Assembly: GCA_049607205.1 (NCBI GenBank)
Contig: JBMYWH010000003.1
Coordinates: 1-64,000, forward strand
DNA length: 64,000 nt
Source of the DNA: JBELHR01 sp049607205
Lineage (GTDB): Bacteria; Bacteroidota; Bacteroidia; Flavobacteriales; Flavobacteriaceae
Reading direction: 5' to 3'
Under the pieces are notes generated by a model. That model was not told where the DNA came from, made no database searches, and was given only the letters and a program-made list of their open reading frames with translations. This document shows, one piece after another, positions 42,079 to 49,887 of this stretch. Both the position numbers and the translations under genes were made by a program. The number at the start of each line of letters is the position of its first letter. The stretch's first letter is position 1.

Positions 42079-42354
42079 TTATATAATTTCCGCAGTTAAT
42101 CCTAATTCTCCAAGTTTTTTATGCTTGGGTTTTAACACTTCCAACTCACCGGTTTTAACCGTGCATTTACCCTTATAGTGAACCAACATTGTACATTGCT
42201 CCGCTTGTTCTAGAGTATGCTCACATACATGGATTAAACATTCAATTACAAAATCAAAAGTATTAAAATCATCATTGAACAATACCAATTGATATTTTTT
42301 AGTCTTCTTTTCCTCAACCTCAACCTTTTCTATCGGCTCTGCTACTTCACTCAT
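42079..42354 (-). CDS. clpS: ATP-dependent Clp protease adaptor ClpS
   Basis: Delivers N-degron proteins with Leu, Phe, Tyr or Trp at the N-terminus to ClpAP. The core KKYQLVLFNDDFNTFDFVIE includes the N-degron pocket (NDDFNTFDFV) and VCEHTLEQAEQCTMLVHYKG is the ClpA-interaction helix region with the usual His-Cys pattern; KCTVKTGELEVLKPKHKKL follows. The 91-residue length is normal, with a disordered 17-residue N-terminal tail rich in Glu and Lys. It starts 5 bases after prmA. Confidence 0.95.
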   Translation of the reverse strand: MSEVAEPIEKVEVEEKKTKKYQLVLFNDDFNTFDFVIECLIHVCEHTLEQAEQCTMLVHYKGKCTVKTGELEVLKPKHKKLGELGLTAEII

Positions 42355-42359
42355 TTTCT

Positions 42360-43193
42360 CTATTTTTTCACAAATTTAAGCCCCATCCAATTATGGCGTT
42401 CCTTTTGTTCTTCAAGTTTCATTCCAAATTCTGAGCACCTCGCTTCGATCAAAGAAACATCTTCAGAATAAAAACCACTCAATAACAAAGTTCCTCCAGA
42501 CATTAGTCTTTCACAATATACAGGAATATCTGCTAGCAATATATTTCTATTAATATTAGCAATCACTATATCATAAGACTGATCGACTAAAAGACTCGCA
42601 TCTCCTTCGTAAGCTTTTACATGTTTAATCTTATTTCTCTCAATATTTTCCAGTGTATTAATATAACACCAATTGTCTATATCGATCGCATCTACAGAAG
42701 AAGCTCCACGCATTTCAGCAAATATTGCTAAAATCCCAGTACCGCATCCCATATCAAGAACCTTCTCTCCTGTTAAATCCATCTCCAATAAATAGGAGAC
42801 CATCAAATGGGTAGTCTCATGATGTCCAGTCCCAAAACTCATTTTAGGCTCTATAATGATATCATAATCCAAATTAGGATTTTCATGAAAAGGAGCACGT
42901 ATACTCACTCTATCGTTTACTTGAATTGGGTCAAAATGTTTTTCCCACTCAGAGTTCCAATTCACTTGCTCTATTTCCTTAACATTATAATCAATCTGAA
43001 ATTGATCAGAATTCAATACAAAAACAGAATCTAAAAGGTTCGAAGACCATTCAGGCTTCTGAATATAGGCCTCAAGTCCACCAGGTTTTTCCACAAATGA
43101 TTCAAAACCTAAAGCCCCCAATTCAGCAATTAACATTTCACTAATTGAAAGACCATCTTTAAACTCAAAATCAACTCCTATATACACACTCAT
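42360..43193 (-). CDS. prmA: Ribosomal protein L11 methyltransferase
   Basis: 277 residues. The N-terminal alpha/beta domain that binds L11 covers about 1-90 and the SAM-dependent methyltransferase domain follows with FGTGHHETTHLM, DMGCGTGILAIFA (motif I) and IVIANINRNIL (the NxxY-like catalytic loop in this family is N-I-N). PrmA trimethylates several lysines and the N-terminus of L11. First gene of an operon with clpS and a 93-residue protein; a good promoter lies upstream. Confidence 0.95.
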   Translation of the reverse strand: MSVYIGVDFEFKDGLSISEMLIAELGALGFESFVEKPGGLEAYIQKPEWSSNLLDSVFVLNSDQFQIDYNVKEIEQVNWNSEWEKHFDPIQVNDRVSIRAPFHENPNLDYDIIIEPKMSFGTGHHETTHLMVSYLLEMDLTGEKVLDMGCGTGILAIFAEMRGASSVDAIDIDNWCYINTLENIERNKIKHVKAYEGDASLLVDQSYDIVIANINRNILLADIPVYCERLMSGGTLLLSGFYSEDVSLIEARCSEFGMKLEEQKERHNWMGLKFVKK

Positions 43194-43211
43194 AACTTCT
43201 ATTTTAGACTA

Positions 43212-43219
43212 CAAAGGTA
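43212..43219 (-). promoter_or_regulatory. -7 promoter element of prmA
   Basis: On the minus strand TACCTTTG fits TAnnTTTG, 18 bases upstream of the prmA ATG. Confidence 0.6.
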
Positions 43220-43226
43220 GTACAAA

Positions 43227-43254
43227 AAAAAGGATGACCTAAGCCATCCTTTTT
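43227..43254 (-). terminator. Intrinsic terminator of tpiA
   Basis: AAAAAGGATG (43227-43236) pairs with CATCCTTTTT (43245-43254), with A/T runs on both sides; it lies 25 bases after the tpiA stop and just upstream of the prmA promoter. Confidence 0.85.
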
Positions 43255-43278
43255 CAATTCTATAATTATATTTTATAA

Positions 43279-44040
43279 CTAGATTGCTTTCACAATAGCC
43301 ATGAAATCATCTTTGTTCAAAGCAGCTCCACCAATCAAACCACCGTCTACATCAGCTTTTGAGAAAATTTCTTCTGCATTTGCAGGCTTCACACTTCCTC
43401 CATAAAGTATAGAAACTTCATCAGCGATATTTTGACCATATTTCTCAGCGATTACAGAACGAATATGTGCGTGAATTTCTTGTGCTTGCTCAGGACTAGC
43501 AGTTTCTCCAGTTCCGATTGCCCATACTGGCTCATAAGCCAAAACAATATTTTTCCAGTCTAAATTTTCAATATGAAATAGACCTTCTTTGATTTGCTGA
43601 GAAACAACTTCAAAGTGCTTTCCTTCTTTACGCTCTTCAAGAACCTCTCCAATACAGAAGATTGAAGTAAGCTCATGCTTCAATGCTGTAGACACTTTCT
43701 CAGCTAAAGATGCATTTGTTTCACCAAAGTATTCTCTTCTTTCTGAATGTCCTAAAATCACATAATTAATATCAAAAGCACTGATCATTGAAGCTGAAAT
43801 CTCTCCAGTATAAGCTCCACTTTCAGCTTGGTGCATATTCTGAGCAGCAAGTTCTAACATAGAATCAGCTACTACTGTAGAACAAGCATCTAAGTTAATT
43901 GAAGTAGGTGCAATAACTACATCAGTATTTACCAAATTGGTTTTTGCAATTGCATCCACTAATTCCTGAGCTAAAGCCTTACTCTCTTTAACCGTTTTAT
44001 TCATTTTCCAGTTACCAGCTACAATTTTACGTCTTTTCAT
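43279..44040 (-). CDS. tpiA: Triose-phosphate isomerase
   Basis: Interconverts dihydroxyacetone phosphate and glyceraldehyde 3-phosphate. 253 residues, with substrate Lys in AGNWKMNKT (about residue 11), catalytic His in ILGHSERREYFGE and Glu in LAYEPVWAIGTGETA, and the phosphate-binding GGLIGGAAL. Complete. Monocistronic between a promoter and a terminator. Confidence 0.98.
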   Translation of the reverse strand: MKRRKIVAGNWKMNKTVKESKALAQELVDAIAKTNLVNTDVVIAPTSINLDACSTVVADSMLELAAQNMHQAESGAYTGEISASMISAFDINYVILGHSERREYFGETNASLAEKVSTALKHELTSIFCIGEVLEERKEGKHFEVVSQQIKEGLFHIENLDWKNIVLAYEPVWAIGTGETASPEQAQEIHAHIRSVIAEKYGQNIADEVSILYGGSVKPANAEEIFSKADVDGGLIGGAALNKDDFMAIVKAI

Positions 44041-44066
44041 TTCTGTAATTTTAAAAATTTCCTCTA

Positions 44067-44074
44067 CAAATATA
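44067..44074 (-). promoter_or_regulatory. -7 promoter element of tpiA
   Basis: On the minus strand TATATTTG, 26 bases upstream of the tpiA ATG. No TTG at the -33 distance. Confidence 0.6.
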
Positions 44075-44143
44075 AGAGTTATTGCATGATAAACTTTTAA
44101 AAGTCAAGAATTAAACGATAACGTTTTCGATTTGACTATGGTT

Positions 44144-45220
44144 TTAGTCCAGACGAATCCTTGGATCTAACAAGGCGTATAGAAGATCCACTAAGATATT
44201 AATCAAGATGAAAAAGAACGCTACAACCAGGACACTTCCCATAATAACAGGAAGATCAAGTGTGTTCAAAGCAGAAACAATTTCCTTTCCAAGACCATTC
44301 CAATTAAAGATATACTCTACGAAAACTGCTCCGGCTAACATAGAAGCAAACCAACCTGATACTGCCGTTACCACCGGATTTAAACTATTTCTCAAGGCAT
44401 GCTTTCTTATTATGCTTAGCTCGGACAATCCTTTTGATCTGGCCGTACGAATATAATCTTGACCTAGAACCTCTAATAAGGAATTACGCATCAATTGAAT
44501 TACAACTCCAAGAGGTCTAATTCCTAAAACGATTGCCGGTAATATCAGATTTTTCAAGGCAAGAGAACTTTCACCTGTAAGATCATTAATTTCATAAAGA
44601 TTTCCGTTCATATTAAGCCCAGTATAGGGTTTAAGTAAAAACCCAAAAATCCAAGCAAACAGAATCGCACTAAAAAAACTAGGAACACTCATTCCTACTG
44701 TAGAAATCAAAGCAATTAACCTATCCAACCAAGTATCCTTGAACAAGGCCGAAATCACACCTAAGATCACACCGATAAATAAGGCTATTAAAATAGCTGC
44801 AAAGGCCAATACTGCAGTGTTCGGAAGGGTTTCTGTGATAATATCACTGACAGGCTTATCTCCCTTTTGAAACGAGGTTCTCAAATAGGGGTTTTTCAAG
44901 ACTACAAAAGTATCTGCCAGCCTAATTTTTCCATAAACCTTATATTTATCGTCCTTTAAAGTAGTAAAAGCATCGGAATTTACACTGTGAAAGGATATAG
45001 GTGATAAATCATTTAAATAGTATAGATATTGCTTTTCTAAAGGTTGATCAAAGCCATATTTAATCTTTAAAGCCTCCATTTGCTGACTGTCCTCTCGTTG
45101 ATCTAGCATCATTCGAGTAGGATCTCCAGGAAGTATATTAAACAAGAAAAACACTACACTCACCACTCCGAATAAGGTCAGTACTGCATAGCCCACTTTT
45201 TCTAAAACATACTTAATCAA
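44144..45220 (-). CDS. ABC transporter permease, oligopeptide/dipeptide type (OppB/DppB-like)
   Basis: A 358-residue inner-membrane subunit with the BPD_transp_1 fold. The conserved N-terminal segment (YVLEKVGYAVLTLFGVVS, FLFNILPGDPTRMMLDQRED) and the EAA loop region (VVIQLMRNSLLEVLGQDYIR and TARSKGLSE) are present. The true start is most likely TTG at 45220: longer versions from 45343 would run over the pyrF start and add 41 residues without membrane character. A 95-residue periplasmic insert after the first helix is usual for the group. It stands alone; the partner permease, ATPases and binding protein are not in the window. Confidence 0.9.
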   Translation of the reverse strand: MIKYVLEKVGYAVLTLFGVVSVVFFLFNILPGDPTRMMLDQREDSQQMEALKIKYGFDQPLEKQYLYYLNDLSPISFHSVNSDAFTTLKDDKYKVYGKIRLADTFVVLKNPYLRTSFQKGDKPVSDIITETLPNTAVLAFAAILIALFIGVILGVISALFKDTWLDRLIALISTVGMSVPSFFSAILFAWIFGFLLKPYTGLNMNGNLYEINDLTGESSLALKNLILPAIVLGIRPLGVVIQLMRNSLLEVLGQDYIRTARSKGLSELSIIRKHALRNSLNPVVTAVSGWFASMLAGAVFVEYIFNWNGLGKEIVSALNTLDLPVIMGSVLVVAFFFILINILVDLLYALLDPRIRLD

Positions 45221-45273
45221 TGATCTTTTTTTACAAATAAAACAAATATCTAAAGGGTAAACAATAAAAATAT

Positions 45274-45281
45274 TAATTTTG
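45274..45281 (+). promoter_or_regulatory. -7 promoter element of pyrF
   Basis: TAATTTTG fits TAnnTTTG, 16 bases before the pyrF ATG. Confidence 0.55.
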
Positions 45282-45297
45282 TAAAAACACACAGAAA

Positions 45298-46125
45298 ATG
45301 AATAGAGAACAGCTCGTTGCTCAAATAAAAAATAAGCAATCATTTTTATGCATCGGACTCGATGTTGATTTAAATAAGATACCTAAACATCTACTGCAAA
45401 CAGATGACCCTATTTTTGAATTCAACAAAGCCATAATAGACGCCACTCACGACCTTGCAGTTGCATATAAGCCCAATACTGCTTTCTACGAAGCTTACGG
45501 TCTAAAAGGATGGAAATCTTTAGAAAAAACCATCGCCTATCTAAATACGGAATATCCTGAAATTTTCACTATTGCCGATGCAAAAAGGGGAGATATAGGA
45601 AACACGAGTTCCATGTATGCTAAGGCCTTTTTTGAAGATCTAGCCTTTGACTCCGTTACTGTTGCTCCATATATGGGTAAAGATTCTGTTGAGCCGTTTT
45701 TAGAATTTCAAGACAAGTTTACTATCATGCTTACGCTTACTTCCAACCGCGGAGGACTAGATTTCCAAATTATAGAATCGGAAAACAAAACACCTCTGTA
45801 CCAAGAAGTATTGACAACTTCCTTAAACTGGAAAAACTCAGATCAGTTAATGTTCGTAGTTGGAGCGACGAAAGCATCTTATTTTAAAGAAATTCGTAAG
45901 ATTGTTCCCAATCACTTTTTACTCGTTCCTGGAGTTGGTGCACAAGGAGGTAGTCTCAAAGATGTCTGCGATCATGGCCTTAATGAAGATATCGGACTAT
46001 TGGTCAATTCTTCTAGAGGAATTATATACGCTGGACAAGAAAGTGATTTTGCTTCAAAAAGTAGAGAGAAGGCATTTGAATTACAACAAGAAATGAAAGA
46101 AATAATCCATGGAACTCATCATTAA
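45298..46125 (+). CDS. pyrF: Orotidine 5'-phosphate decarboxylase, long type
   Basis: Last step of UMP synthesis. The 275-residue length and the motif FTIADAKRGDIGNTSSMYAKAF with its Lys/Asp tetrad are those of the type 2 (PyrF-like long) enzymes common in actinobacteria and Bacteroidota; SFLCIGLDVDLNKIPKHL begins the barrel and LLVPGVGAQGG is the phosphate site. The 3' end overlaps the next gene by 17 bases. The other pyr genes in the window are pyrR and pyrB, 14 kb away. Confidence 0.96.
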   Translation: MNREQLVAQIKNKQSFLCIGLDVDLNKIPKHLLQTDDPIFEFNKAIIDATHDLAVAYKPNTAFYEAYGLKGWKSLEKTIAYLNTEYPEIFTIADAKRGDIGNTSSMYAKAFFEDLAFDSVTVAPYMGKDSVEPFLEFQDKFTIMLTLTSNRGGLDFQIIESENKTPLYQEVLTTSLNWKNSDQLMFVVGATKASYFKEIRKIVPNHFLLVPGVGAQGGSLKDVCDHGLNEDIGLLVNSSRGIIYAGQESDFASKSREKAFELQQEMKEIIHGTHH

Positions 46126-46921
46126 TTCAATTGATCATCTAACTAAAAAGCCCAAGCCACAAAAAATAATATCCACAGTTCCTTCCATCACTGAATTGTT
46201 ATGTGATTTAAATTTAGAAGATCAACTCATTGGAGTGACTAAATTCTGTGAATATCCTCTTCATATAAAAAAAACAAAACCCATTATAGGGGGGACTAAG
46301 AAACTCAAACTAGACTTTATAGATGAGCTTCAACCTGACTTAATCATAGCCAATAAAGAAGAAAACACACAAGAAGAAATCCTTCAACTGGCTGAAAAGT
46401 TTCCGGTCTATCTAACCGATATCAAGACCCTTGAGGATAATAATCAAATGATCCTAAATCTTGGGAAACTATGTTTTAAAAATTCAGAAGCCCGTAATAT
46501 TGTAGATAAAATTAATTACGCTCAGAAAGACTTTCAGTCCTTTATAAAGGATTATCCAATTGTAAAAGTCGCATATTTTATTTGGGCACGACCTTGGATG
46601 GCTGCGGGAAACAACACCTTCATAAACCATATGCTTGAAATAAATGGTTTTGAAAACATGTATGCCAATCATGAGCGTTATCCTCAAATAATGATCAAAA
46701 AATTTAGAATGGAAGGCGATGCTAAAGTGGTACTCTTGCCCAATGAGCCCTATCCTTTTAAAGATGAAGATGCCTTTGAACTAGGAAGGTTTACACATCA
46801 TGCCAAGACCTTATTTGTTGATGGCACCTACTTCAGTTGGTATGGATCTAGAATAACAAAGGCCTTTTCTTACTTTAAACAAGTGAGAAAAAGCCTTGAT
46901 AAACCAGAGTATGATTTATAA
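46109..46921 (+). CDS. BtuF-like periplasmic-binding-protein fold, without signal peptide
   Basis: A 270-residue cobalamin/siderophore-type binding protein fold (type III, helical backbone). The first lobe has PQKIISTVPSITELLCDLNL, GVTKFCEYP and IGGTKKLKLDFIDELQPDLI; the second lobe has KVAYFIWARPWMAAGNNTFI and DAKVVLLPNEPYPFKDEDAF. No signal peptide or lipobox precedes the domain, so the protein should stay in the cytoplasm, unlike classical BtuF. It overlaps pyrF by 17 bases. A ligand other than B12 is possible. Confidence 0.82.
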   Translation: MELIINSIDHLTKKPKPQKIISTVPSITELLCDLNLEDQLIGVTKFCEYPLHIKKTKPIIGGTKKLKLDFIDELQPDLIIANKEENTQEEILQLAEKFPVYLTDIKTLEDNNQMILNLGKLCFKNSEARNIVDKINYAQKDFQSFIKDYPIVKVAYFIWARPWMAAGNNTFINHMLEINGFENMYANHERYPQIMIKKFRMEGDAKVVLLPNEPYPFKDEDAFELGRFTHHAKTLFVDGTYFSWYGSRITKAFSYFKQVRKSLDKPEYDL

Positions 46922-46926
46922 TTAAA

Positions 46927-47076
46927 TCATACTCTGTCTGTCTTCTTATCATAACCATAGGGACAATGTCTACATCCACTTTTACAACAATACCCTCTCT
47001 TTAAGTGATACTTTTCCGTAAATACTCTATAGCCTTCTTCAGACAAATAGTAGTCTTCTGGTTCTAATGAATTCAT
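46927..47076 (-). CDS. DUF5522 Cys-rich small protein
   Basis: A 49-residue protein reading LEPEDYYLSEEGYRVFTEKY and then HLKRGYCCKSGCRHCPYGYD. The pattern CC-x3-C-x2-C with preceding YHLKRG is the DUF5522 family, a presumed metal-binding mini-protein found widely in Bacteroidota. The stop of the adjacent DUF4136-like gene lies directly against its start codon, so both are probably on one transcript. Function unknown. Confidence 0.82.
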   Translation of the reverse strand: MNSLEPEDYYLSEEGYRVFTEKYHLKRGYCCKSGCRHCPYGYDKKTDRV

Positions 47077-47622
47077 TTATTGATTTAAACTTGGGTATTG
47101 GGATAGAATTTTTCCAACAAACTCGTTAATCTTCTTTTCTTTTTTATCTCTAACCTCCATCGAAACAGGTCCCGTTCCAATTCCTTGCCAGAACAATTCT
47201 AATTTCTTCACGTCAATCATGTCAATAAATAGAGTTCCTTCTGTATACTGGTTTACGTTTACATCATTGAAACCAGGTCCCCAATAATATGGATTCCAAC
47301 CATAATAACCATATCCATAGTAATTTGAACTATAGACATTTATTTTCTCCTTTGACTTAGTAAAGACGTTAATCATGAAATCTGGATTGCTGCTCTTTTG
47401 GTACCCTTTTGCGATCAATTGACCTTCAATGGCACGAAGCACTCTCTTTTTATCAATATCAGACATTTTCAATTTATCAATGCCTGGACGATAAAAAGCA
47501 AAGGTTTTGTATGAAGTCAAATCAACCTCAGAATCATAGTCACTCATAACCTTGATTGAGGAACATGAAAATAAAAGCAAAAATGACAATAGACCTAGTC
47601 CAGTTTTTAAAAAGTTTTTCAT
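47077..47622 (-). CDS. DUF4136-like lipoprotein
   Basis: 181 residues. Lipoprotein signal with Cys20 (LLLFSCSSIKV). The mature part begins SDYDSEVDLTSYKTFAFYRP, the classical DUF4136 opening, and includes a Tyr/Gly-rich loop (YYGYGYYGWNPYYWGPG) near the middle. The last strand carries LELFWQGIGTGPVS. The fold is related to that of the Gly/Tyr-rich lipoprotein at 33375-34025. Function unknown, probably periplasmic or outer-membrane. DUF5522 follows immediately on the same strand. Confidence 0.87.
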   Translation of the reverse strand: MKNFLKTGLGLLSFLLLFSCSSIKVMSDYDSEVDLTSYKTFAFYRPGIDKLKMSDIDKKRVLRAIEGQLIAKGYQKSSNPDFMINVFTKSKEKINVYSSNYYGYGYYGWNPYYWGPGFNDVNVNQYTEGTLFIDMIDVKKLELFWQGIGTGPVSMEVRDKKEKKINEFVGKILSQYPSLNQ

Positions 47623-47634
47623 AGTGGTTTGGGT

Positions 47635-49623
47635 TTAGTTAAAAAGCTTGTCGTCAACCAAATTTGGAAGGGTCACTCTCAACAAAGGCTCTTTTTCCAT
47701 AGCTCTTTTTATTGCAAAAGTGGCTCCCTCATTCCTAGCCCAATTTCTTCTAGAGATCCCATTATTGACATCCCAGAACAGCATGGACTCCAGTCTCTTA
47801 CCTGCTTCCTTAGTACCATCAAGAACCATACCAAATCCACCGTTGATTACTTCTCCCCATCCTACTCCACCACCATTATGGATAGAAACCCAGGTAGCTC
47901 CTCTAAAGGAATCTCCAATTACATTTTGAATAGCCATATCTGCGGTAAACCTAGAACCATCATAGATATTTGATGTTTCTCGATAGGGAGAATCCGTTCC
48001 TGAAACATCGTGATGATCTCTACCTAAAATCACAGGACCTATGATTCCTTCGGCAATTGCATCATTAAAGGCTCGAGCAATCTCGATTCTCCCTTGAGCA
48101 TCGGCATATAAAATTCTCGCTTGAGAACCTACAACCAATTTATTCTCTTGAGCTCCTTTAATCCACTGTATATTATCGGACATTTGCTGCTGAATTTCTT
48201 CAGGAGATTCAAGCATTAAGCGCTCTAAAACTTCACAAGCAATTTGATCTGTTTTCAAGAGATCCTCAGGACTTCCACTTCCACACACCCATCTAAATGG
48301 TCCAAATCCATAGTCAAAGCACATAGGCCCCATAATATCCTGTACATAAGAAGGATATTTGAAATCAACTCCATTCTCAGCCATAATATCAGCACCGGCA
48401 CGAGAGGCCTCTAAAAGGAATGCATTCCCGTAGTCAAAGAAATAGGTTCCCTTTGCTGTATGTTTATTTATTGCATCTGCTTGACGCACTAAGGATTTTT
48501 GTACAGCAACTTTGAATTCTTCCGGATTCTGAGCCATCATTTCATTAGCCCTTTCAAAACTCATTCCTACAGGATAATATCCTCCAGCCCAAGGGTTGTG
48601 AAGTGAAGTTTGATCAGAACCTAGATCAATATACAATCCCACTTTATCAAAATGTTCCCATACCTCAACCACGTTACCTTGGTAGGCAATTGAAACAACT
48701 TCTTTATTTTCTTTAGCTTCTCGGACACGAGTCTCTAAATCCACGACATTATCATAAACCTCATCGACCCATCCTTGACTGTGTCTCGTTTGAGTAGCCA
48801 TAGGGTTCACCTCAGCACAAATCGTAATACAACCTGCAATATTTCCTGCTTTAGGTTGAGCTCCTGACATTCCTCCCAACCCAGCGGTCAGAAATATTTT
48901 GCCTGCCAGTCCTTCCCCATCTTGAGAAATTTTTCGCCCAGCGTTCAAGACCGTAATGGTAGTTCCATGAACAATACCTTGTGGTCCTATATACATATAA
49001 CTACCCGCAGTCATTTGGCCATATTGGCTTACTCCTAAGGCATTGAATTTTTCCCAGTCATCAGGCTGAGAATAATTCGGTATCATCATTCCGTTGGTTA
49101 CTACAACCCTCGGTGCATTTTTATGAGAAGGAAATAAACCCATAGGATGTCCAGAATACATCACTAGAGTTTGTTCATCGGTCATTTGAGCTAGATACTG
49201 CATACACAATAGATATTGAGCCCAATTCTGGAATACAGCTCCATTTCCTCCATAAGTAATAAGCTCGTGTGGGTGTTGCGCGACAGCATAATCTAAATTA
49301 TTCTGAATCATCAACATGATTCCTTTTGCTTGTTCACTATTTCCAGGATAATCAGACATAGGCCTTGCCATCATTTTATACTCAGGACGCAACCTATACA
49401 TATAGATACGACCATAAAGATCTAATTCCTCGCGAAATTCTTTAATCAGTTCAGGGTGGTCCTTAGCATCGAAATAGCGCAATGCATTTCTTAATGCCAA
49501 TTCCTTTTCTGACTCGTCAAGTATTTCTTTCCTTTTAGGAGCATGATTAATACTAATATCATACTGTTTTTTAGGTGGAAGTTGATTGGGTATACCTTGT
49601 AAAATAGCTTCTTTAAAATCCAT
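47635..49623 (-). CDS. hutU: Urocanate hydratase
   Basis: Second step of histidine degradation, urocanate to imidazolonepropionate, with a tightly bound NAD. 662 residues from the ATG at 49623, which gives MDFKEAILQGIPNQLPPKK, the usual Bacteroidota start. The frame opens further upstream, but a TATATTTG promoter element overlaps that part. Recognisable segments are YGGNGAVFQNWAQYLL, VITNG-like VTNGMMIPN, ITAGLGGMSGAQ, and GDSFRGATWVSIHNGGGVGW with the NAD-binding and catalytic region. No hutH, hutI or hutG is adjacent. It is separated from DUF4136 by 12 bases and may share a transcript with it. Confidence 0.94.
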   Translation of the reverse strand: MDFKEAILQGIPNQLPPKKQYDISINHAPKRKEILDESEKELALRNALRYFDAKDHPELIKEFREELDLYGRIYMYRLRPEYKMMARPMSDYPGNSEQAKGIMLMIQNNLDYAVAQHPHELITYGGNGAVFQNWAQYLLCMQYLAQMTDEQTLVMYSGHPMGLFPSHKNAPRVVVTNGMMIPNYSQPDDWEKFNALGVSQYGQMTAGSYMYIGPQGIVHGTTITVLNAGRKISQDGEGLAGKIFLTAGLGGMSGAQPKAGNIAGCITICAEVNPMATQTRHSQGWVDEVYDNVVDLETRVREAKENKEVVSIAYQGNVVEVWEHFDKVGLYIDLGSDQTSLHNPWAGGYYPVGMSFERANEMMAQNPEEFKVAVQKSLVRQADAINKHTAKGTYFFDYGNAFLLEASRAGADIMAENGVDFKYPSYVQDIMGPMCFDYGFGPFRWVCGSGSPEDLLKTDQIACEVLERLMLESPEEIQQQMSDNIQWIKGAQENKLVVGSQARILYADAQGRIEIARAFNDAIAEGIIGPVILGRDHHDVSGTDSPYRETSNIYDGSRFTADMAIQNVIGDSFRGATWVSIHNGGGVGWGEVINGGFGMVLDGTKEAGKRLESMLFWDVNNGISRRNWARNEGATFAIKRAMEKEPLLRVTLPNLVDDKLFN

Positions 49624-49644
49624 GTCTTCTAATTTCATTTCGCA

Positions 49645-49652
49645 CAAATATA
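49645..49652 (-). promoter_or_regulatory. -7 promoter element of hutU
   Basis: TATATTTG on the minus strand, 21 bases upstream of the ATG at 49623. It fixes the start and excludes the longer frame. Confidence 0.65.
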
Positions 49653-49887
49653 GAGTAAATCGAAGAAAACATCAGCACTGAATTTCATTTAAAAAGAAAT
49701 TAAAAACCACTACTTGTTTTACAATAACAACAATAAAAAAGAGCTTTAAATACATAAGACTCAACTCACACCATGTAAATCACCAATAAAATTCAATTAA
49801 TCATAAAAGTAAATTATAATCACGCAATCGATTTCAATTCTATTTTTTTTAATTTTAAGTATCTTGGTAGCGTCACAAACAACAACA

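Noticed and set aside
45221..45343. 41-residue N-terminal extension of the ABC permease
   Set aside because: It would overlap the divergent pyrF start and promoter, and the family alignment begins at the TTG 45220.
47629..47973. 114-codon frame on the plus strand inside hutU
   Set aside because: Antisense shadow; Ser/Pro-rich translation without family features.
49653..49887. Gene or riboswitch between hutU and icmF
   Set aside because: No frame of notable length and no cobalamin-riboswitch (B12-box) pattern is visible.
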